Shown here: positions 59,763 to 64,000 of the stretch, one piece after another
How positions within the stretch are numbered: the stretch's first letter is position 1
How the letters are laid out: each line of letters begins with the position of its first letter
DNA from: Chloroflexota bacterium
GTDB taxonomy: Bacteria > Chloroflexota > Anaerolineae > Aggregatilineales > Phototrophicaceae
Length of the DNA stretch: 64,000 nt
NCBI GenBank assembly: GCA_026708115.1
Contig: JAPOVL010000035.1
Span: forward strand, 146,494-210,493
Reading direction: 5' to 3'
Made by a program: the position numbers and the translations under genes
The notes under the pieces: model-generated
Database searches by the model: none
What the model was told of the DNA's origin: nothing
The model's input: only the letters and a program-made list of their open reading frames with translations

Positions 59763-60623
59763 ATGCAGGCTGGGAAAACGACATCAGCGCGGATCGGCGT
59801 CTTCTGGCGCCGCTACGATATCGCCCTCGTGGGCAGCGCCATCTTCATCGCCATCCTGCTGATCACAATCCTCGCTTCCGCTGTCGCGCCCTACGATCCG
59901 ATGGCGCGGGACATCAAGAACCGCTTTGCCAGGCCTTCGGCGGAGAACGCCTTCGGGACGGATCAATTGGGACGCGATGTCTTGTCCCGCGTCATATACG
60001 GCGGGCGCCCGATTCTCGGCGCGAGTTTCAGTGCCGTCTTATCTGCGTTGGCGGCGGGCACGGTCATCGGCGTTGCCGGCGGTTATCTCGGCGGCTGGCT
60101 CGATACCGCCCTGATGCGGCTGATGGATGTGATGCTGAGCTTTCCTTCTATCCTGCTGGCGATCCTTATCGTGGCGACTTTGGGCGTGGGCTTGCTGAAT
60201 GTAACTGTCGCCATCGGTTTTTCCATGGTGCCGGTATTTGCGCGGCTGGCGCGCTCGATCGTGATCACGCTGGTATATGAAGAATATGTTATTGCGGCGC
60301 GTTCCCTGGGCGCGTCGGACCCGCATATCATCTGGAAACATATACTGCCCAACATGATGCCGCCGATCATCGTACAGGCGTCGGCGATGCTGGCTGTGGC
60401 AATTGGCACCGCTTCGGCCCTGAATTTCATCGGGCTGGGCGTGGAACCGGGTACGCCCGACTGGGGCATGATGGTTGCCGAGGGGCAGCGGCTGATCTTT
60501 GACGCGCCGCATGTGCCGCTATTTCCCGGGCTGGTCATCACCATCACCGTGCTCAGCGTGAATTACATGGGCGACGGGCTGCGCGATCACCTCGACCCGA
60601 AACTGCGACGCCAGGATATCTGA
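59763..60623 (+). CDS. ABC transporter permease, DppC/OppC type
   Basis: A 286-aa permease (track start is a GTG at 59745; the ATG at 59763 seems as good and neither has a clear ribosome binding site). First helix LVGSAIFIAILLITILASAV, ENAFGTDQLGRDVLSRVIYG near 70-90 and EAA loop VIAARSLGASDPHIIWKHIL near 178-198. It precedes its DppB partner by 11 bases. No ATPase follows. Confidence 0.9.
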   Translation: MQAGKTTSARIGVFWRRYDIALVGSAIFIAILLITILASAVAPYDPMARDIKNRFARPSAENAFGTDQLGRDVLSRVIYGGRPILGASFSAVLSALAAGTVIGVAGGYLGGWLDTALMRLMDVMLSFPSILLAILIVATLGVGLLNVTVAIGFSMVPVFARLARSIVITLVYEEYVIAARSLGASDPHIIWKHILPNMMPPIIVQASAMLAVAIGTASALNFIGLGVEPGTPDWGMMVAEGQRLIFDAPHVPLFPGLVITITVLSVNYMGDGLRDHLDPKLRRQDI

Positions 60624-60634
60624 CGGGCAGCGAC

Positions 60635-61645
60635 ATGATCGGCTACACGTTCAAACGACTGCTGTGGCTGCCTATCGTCTTGTGGGCGGTCAGCAGCCTG
60701 ACCTTCCTCGCCTTGCGCATCGTGCCGGGGAATCCAATTCAGACGGTGCAGAACCAGGTGATGGACAAGAGCCAGCTGGCGCAGGTCGAAGCGGTTTGGG
60801 GCCTGGACCGACCGATTAGCGAGCAGTACCTGAACTTCTTGTCAAAGCTGATTCGGGGCGATCTTGGTTTGACGATGAGCAGCGGCGTACCCATCCGGCG
60901 CATGATCTTCGAACGCATGCCGCCGACGATAGAGTTGGCCATCGTCTCGCTCATTGTCAGCACGGGCCTCGGTGTTTTGTCGGGGGTCGCTTCGGTGACA
61001 ATCCGCAATCGCGCTGTCGATTACTGCGTCCGGACGGCTTCCATACTTGGCCTGTCGCTGCCGCTCTTCTGGGTCGGCATCATGTTGATCATTCTTTTCT
61101 CCGTCAACTTGCGCTGGACGCCAACCAGCGGACGTATCGGCGCCGGCGTCGACTACGATGTCATCACTAATTTCATGTTCTACGATCTTATTGCGACCGG
61201 CAATTGGGCAGCTTTCGGCAGCTTCTTGCGCCATCTGGTCTTGCCCGGGGTGACGATTGGCTTGACGTCAGCCGGCTTTGTCGCTCGGCTGACGCGCTCC
61301 GCCATGCTGGAAGTCATGGGCTCGGATTACGTCCGCACGGCGCGGGCCAAAGGTTTGTACGAGCGCAATGTCATTTGGAAGCACGCCATGCGCAACGCGC
61401 TGCTGCCGATTATTACGTTGCAGGGCTTGCAATTTGGCGCGATCCTCGGCGGCGCCGTCATCACAGAACGCGTATTTTCTTATCCGGGCATGGGGACCTG
61501 GCTGCTGGACGGCATCCTGGAGCGGGATTATTCTGTGGTGCAGGGCGGCATCATCTTCGTGGCCCTGGCTTATGTGCTGATGAATCTACTAGTGGACATC
61601 CTCTACCACATCATTGATCCGAGACTGCGCCACGCCAGTCAGTGA
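60635..61645 (+). CDS. ABC transporter permease, DppB/OppB type
   Basis: A 336-aa permease: first helix LPIVLWAVSSLTFLALRIVP (about 12-31), VWGLDRPISEQYLNFLSKLI and EAA loop VRTARAKGLYERNVIWKHAM near 232-252. It is the last gene of the 58-61.6 kb operon. A 446-base region with no gene follows before the GntR regulator. Confidence 0.92.
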   Translation: MIGYTFKRLLWLPIVLWAVSSLTFLALRIVPGNPIQTVQNQVMDKSQLAQVEAVWGLDRPISEQYLNFLSKLIRGDLGLTMSSGVPIRRMIFERMPPTIELAIVSLIVSTGLGVLSGVASVTIRNRAVDYCVRTASILGLSLPLFWVGIMLIILFSVNLRWTPTSGRIGAGVDYDVITNFMFYDLIATGNWAAFGSFLRHLVLPGVTIGLTSAGFVARLTRSAMLEVMGSDYVRTARAKGLYERNVIWKHAMRNALLPIITLQGLQFGAILGGAVITERVFSYPGMGTWLLDGILERDYSVVQGGIIFVALAYVLMNLLVDILYHIIDPRLRHASQ

Positions 61646-61842
61646 GCGCCATCGTGACGGCACAGAATCAGGTCCAAACCCGTTGCGAATCTGTGTATGC
61701 GCGGCACTGCTGCCGAGCGATTACATGCAACCTGTTGATTTCCGCCCAATAAATCTGGAGCTGCTTTCCAGTCTTTGTGCTGGAAATGCCGCCATCTCCA
61801 GAGCATGCGCCACTTCCCGGACATCCATCTCGCCATTAATAT

Positions 61843-61871
61843 TTGACAGCATATCCAATCTTCGGTATATT
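61843..61871 (+). promoter_or_regulatory. Strong sigma-70 promoter of GntR regulator gene
   Basis: TTGACA, exactly 17 bases and TATATT. The -35 to -10 region overlaps a perfect inverted repeat (next entry), so expression is probably repressed from there. The GTG start lies about 220 bases downstream. Confidence 0.6.
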
Positions 61872-61876
61872 GGATA
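61852..61876. promoter_or_regulatory. Operator-like inverted repeat inside the promoter
   Basis: TATCCAAT-N9-ATTGGATA is a perfect 8-bp inverted repeat spanning the spacer and -10. ATATTGGATGC recurs about 20 bases downstream. FadR/GntR proteins often autoregulate in this way, so the regulator at 62092 is the natural candidate binder, though TGG/CCA half-sites are only broadly typical. Confidence 0.5.
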
Positions 61877-62091
61877 CGAAGTTCAAACAATCTCATATTG
61901 GATGCAAGCGTATTTGCATTGTTTGGTTGCTGTCGGGCGACGGCATATGCGCGATGCGCGGGCAAGTTGCAGTGAGCGCTGCCGGCCTGACCCGAATACG
62001 ACCTAAAGGTGCAGTTGCCCTGCAGCGCAGCCGCGTTCTGCAATTTGGCGTTCTGCTTGCGCGAACGCGGAGAATTATAGGGACTTGACTT

Positions 62092-62766
62092 GTGTTCGAG
62101 TTGGAACCAATTAAGCAATCCGACAGCCTGAGCGACGAAGTCGCGCGGCGTCTGCGCCGCGCCATCAAACGTGGCGATTTGCCTCGCGGAACACACTTGG
62201 TCGAGCAAGAGATTGCCGAGCAGTTCCTTGTCAGCCGAATGCCCGTGAGGATCGGTATTCAAAAGCTGATTGACGAAGGCCTGGTCTTTAAGGAGCCAAG
62301 GCGCGGCGCATTCGTTCACACCTTTTCATCCAAGGAACTGGATGAAGTCTATTCGATACGGGTGGCCTTGGAGAAACTGGTCGTGCAATTTGCAGTGCCC
62401 AATTGGTCCATCGAGATTGAAGCTGAACTAGAAGGCATTGTAGGCCAAATGAGGCAGGCGGCTGAAGCGGGCGACCGGCAACAAGGCTTTGAGCTGGACT
62501 CCAAATTTCATTCGATTCTGTGGGAACTTTCCCAACACTCGATTCTGATCGAGGTCGTCTCCAGCCTGCGCTCGCGCATCAGCCGCTTCCTCGCGGAAGC
62601 CAACGAAGTGCTCTCGCCAGCTGAACTGAACCACCATGTTACGGCGCATCAAGCTCTGGTCGACGTATTAAAGCAGCGCGACATTGAACGCGCGAAAGAT
62701 GCCATCGCCGATCACATCCTGGATGCGCACGAGCGGATAAGAAACTACTATTCCTATCTCGACTAG
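62092..62766 (+). CDS. GntR-family transcriptional regulator, FCD (FadR) subfamily
   Basis: A 224-aa regulator. Residues about 10-75 are the winged helix (LSDEVARRLRRAIKRGDLPR, LVEQEIAEQFLVSRMPVRIG) and about 85-215 the helical FCD effector domain (VYSIRVALEKLVVQFAV, FHSILWELSQHSILIEVV, VTAHQALVDVLKQRDIERAK). FCD domains bind metal and small acids or sugar acids. The start is GTG with AGGGA upstream. It lies 68 bases before the SDR and probably controls the SDR plus the sugar importer that follows. Confidence 0.93.
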   Translation: MFELEPIKQSDSLSDEVARRLRRAIKRGDLPRGTHLVEQEIAEQFLVSRMPVRIGIQKLIDEGLVFKEPRRGAFVHTFSSKELDEVYSIRVALEKLVVQFAVPNWSIEIEAELEGIVGQMRQAAEAGDRQQGFELDSKFHSILWELSQHSILIEVVSSLRSRISRFLAEANEVLSPAELNHHVTAHQALVDVLKQRDIERAKDAIADHILDAHERIRNYYSYLD

Positions 62767-62834
62767 CGGAAACCAACGCGAGCGATAAACGGTTTAAGCA
62801 ATCTGCCGGAAAGATCACGAAGAAGGGTCAGCCG

Positions 62835-63653
62835 ATGGACTGGAACGGGCATATCGCTGTTGTTACGGGAGCGGCAAGCGGGATCGGCACGGGAATCGCC
62901 GAGTGCTTTGCCGAAGCGGGGGCGGAAGTTGTCGTCGCCGATGTCAATGAGCGCCTGGGCGCAAGTGTCATCGCCGACCTGCAATCGCGCTATGGCAAAG
63001 GTCTCTTCGTCAAGACAGACGTCTCCAAAGCCACTGATTGCAAAAGACTCATCGACGGAACCCTGTCCGCCTACGGCCAGATCGACACGCTGGTTAACAA
63101 TGCCGGCGTCAACTTTGTCAAGCCGACGCTCGAGATGGACGAAGCCGACTGGGACCGCGTCGTTGATGTCGATCTCAAGGGCACGTTTCTCTGCAGCCGC
63201 TATGCGCTGGAGGCGATGGTCGCGCGACGCAGCGGAAACATCATCAATATTGCCAGCGTACATACGGTGGCGACCTTGCCGGCCGCCGCTCCCTATGCGG
63301 CGTCCAAAGGCGGCGTCGGCATGATGACGGCTTCGATGGCGATCGAATTCGCGCCCTACGGCATTCGCGTTAACGCCGTCAGCCCGGGCTTGACCGACAC
63401 CAAGATCTGGAACGATATTCAAGACGCCGCCGAAGACGCCGAAATGGCGCGCCAGCACTGGATGGACAATATCCCGCTCGCTCGCGTGCAATCCCCGCGC
63501 GAAGTTGGCAATGTGGTGCTCTTCCTGGCGAGCGAGCAATCCTCGTATGTGACCGGCGCCAATATCTTCACCGACGGCGGCATGACGATTCAACTGACCA
63601 ACCGCGAGCGTTTCGCCAGCAAGTCTTTGGAGGGCGTGGCGCCGCAAAACTGA
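62835..63653 (+). CDS. SDR-family oxidoreductase (intact paralogue of the broken copy at 32 kb)
   Basis: A 272-aa short-chain dehydrogenase. IAVVTGAASGIGTGIAECFA cofactor motif, VVVADVNERLGA (Asp, NAD-type), LVNNAGVNFVKPTLEMDEAD, SVHTVATLPAAAPYAASKGG (catalytic Ser and YxxxK) and SPGLTDTKIWNDIQD. It is nearly identical over long stretches to the pseudogene at 31960-32777. It sits between the GntR/FCD regulator and a family-1 sugar-binding protein, so it likely oxidises an imported sugar, perhaps feeding a lactonase such as the one at 32.9 kb. Confidence 0.93.
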   Translation: MDWNGHIAVVTGAASGIGTGIAECFAEAGAEVVVADVNERLGASVIADLQSRYGKGLFVKTDVSKATDCKRLIDGTLSAYGQIDTLVNNAGVNFVKPTLEMDEADWDRVVDVDLKGTFLCSRYALEAMVARRSGNIINIASVHTVATLPAAAPYAASKGGVGMMTASMAIEFAPYGIRVNAVSPGLTDTKIWNDIQDAAEDAEMARQHWMDNIPLARVQSPREVGNVVLFLASEQSSYVTGANIFTDGGMTIQLTNRERFASKSLEGVAPQN

Positions 63654-63798
63654 AAACCTTACCGAACCAGCCTGACAATGCGGACAAGATTCCTGTCCGC
63701 GGCTTATGAGTTGAAAAACAATCCAGGAGGTGCGCCTATACACGAAATGCGTTATCTTTTGTCCGTATCTACTGTACACAATTATGAAAGGCAATATG

Positions 63799-64000
63799 AT
63801 GTCTAAGAAACTGTCACTACTTCTCATCGCCGCGCTTCTCTTCGGCGTCTTCGGCATGGCGCTGGCGCAGGATAGCGATATATCTGGTGAAATCGTTGTC
63901 CACCTTCAAGTATACTACCGGCCCGAGCAGCATCCGGCGCATTCCGCAATCGCTGAGCAAGTCGCGCAGGAATACATGGACATGCATCCCAACGCGACCA
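63799..64000 (+). CDS. Sugar ABC transporter substrate-binding protein (partial, runs off the end)
   Basis: The frame starts MSKKLSLLLIAALLFGVFGM with an ALAQDSD cleavage-like site near residue 24, then GEIVVHLQVYYRPEQHPAHS, typical of SBP_bac_1. AAAGG is placed 8 bases before the ATG at 63799 (in-frame ATGs at 63784 and 63796 are alternatives). Only 67 codons are in the window. It is the start of another sugar importer downstream of the SDR. Too short or partial for the ORF track. Confidence 0.8.
   Translation, partial: MSKKLSLLLIAALLFGVFGMALAQDSDISGEIVVHLQVYYRPEQHPAHSAIAEQVAQEYMDMHPNAT

Larger units (their letters stand above)
61646..62091. other. 446-base control region upstream of the GntR gene
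   Basis: No supported ORF. The first 190 bases hold nothing recognised; the promoter and operator at 61843-61876 are listed separately. The remaining ~215 bases would be a long mRNA leader, with no clear terminator or riboswitch seen. Confidence 0.5.

Noticed and set aside
62763-63857. 364-aa minus-strand ORF opposite the intact SDR
   Set aside because: Antisense shadow; a matching shadow also appears opposite the SDR pseudogene (31942-32547), as expected from paralogy.

Overview
The window is bacterial and gene dense. By eye it is about 55-60% GC. It is dominated by ABC importers and small-molecule or sugar catabolism. No rRNA, tRNA, CRISPR array, phage or intact transposase was seen. The family mix (many SBP_bac_5 and SBP_bac_1 binding proteins with signal peptides ending near A-Q-D, ADP-ribosylglycohydrolase-like protein, sulfatase, DUF3830, large permease sets, no TonB/SusCD) suggests a heterotrophic Chloroflexota (Anaerolineae-like) genome, possibly host- or particle-associated. 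That placement is inference from gene content only.

Layout. (1) 0.2-6.4 kb: a degenerate M20-like protein, a peptide-type ABC system (binding protein plus two permeases) and a NicX/M29-like protein, closed by a strong terminator. Then an aldo/keto reductase, DUF3830, a phosphotriesterase-like protein and a large ADP-ribosylglycohydrolase fusion (6.6-11.7 kb). (2) 11.7-16.7 kb, minus strand: a fructan/sucrose locus (SBP, MalF, MalG, small ORF, GH32) next to a LacI remnant and a 19-bp poly(G) tract. (3) 17.7-28.7 kb: a cluster for sulfated uronic-acid oligosaccharides (oligopeptide-type ABC importer with both ATPases, sulfatase, a 692-aa unassigned protein, convergent GH88). (4) 29.0-31.4 kb: CoA-transferase plus enoyl-CoA hydratase. 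(5) 31.5-39.2 kb: an ABC ATPase fragment, then a minus-strand sugar locus (truncated IclR, SBP, MalF, MalG, EEP phosphatase, small fragment, fuconolactonase-like amidohydrolase, broken SDR). (6) 39.4-46.7 kb: a SplB-like radical SAM protein, an ECF sigma factor fused to ankyrin repeats, MFS, RidA, a permease fragment and two tandem zinc-less MDR dehydrogenases. (7) 46.8-56.8 kb, minus strand: a long operon-like run (YheO-type regulator, RidA, M20 deacylase, E1-alpha, E1-beta, stand-alone lipoyl domain, two SDRs, amidohydrolase, two permeases, orphan nucleotidyltransferase). (8) 57.0-61.6 kb: creatininase-family protein and another peptide-type ABC system. (9) 61.8-64.0 kb: GntR/FCD regulator, an intact SDR paralogous to the broken one, and the start of a sugar-binding protein that runs off the end.

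Cross-cutting observations. Every complete binding-protein gene is followed at once by a strong hairpin. A roughly 90-105 bp intergenic repeat occurs four times and contains a stem supported by a compensatory change. Several regulators and transporter genes are decayed (LacI, IclR, ABC ATPase, MalG, SDR), which suggests recent gene loss. Only one pair of Dpp-type ATPases serves four permease pairs. The most unusual items are the stand-alone lipoyl domain beside E1 subunits with no E2/E3, the sigma-ankyrin fusion, the structured repeat family, and the sulfated-uronide import cluster with an unrecognised large cytoplasmic protein.
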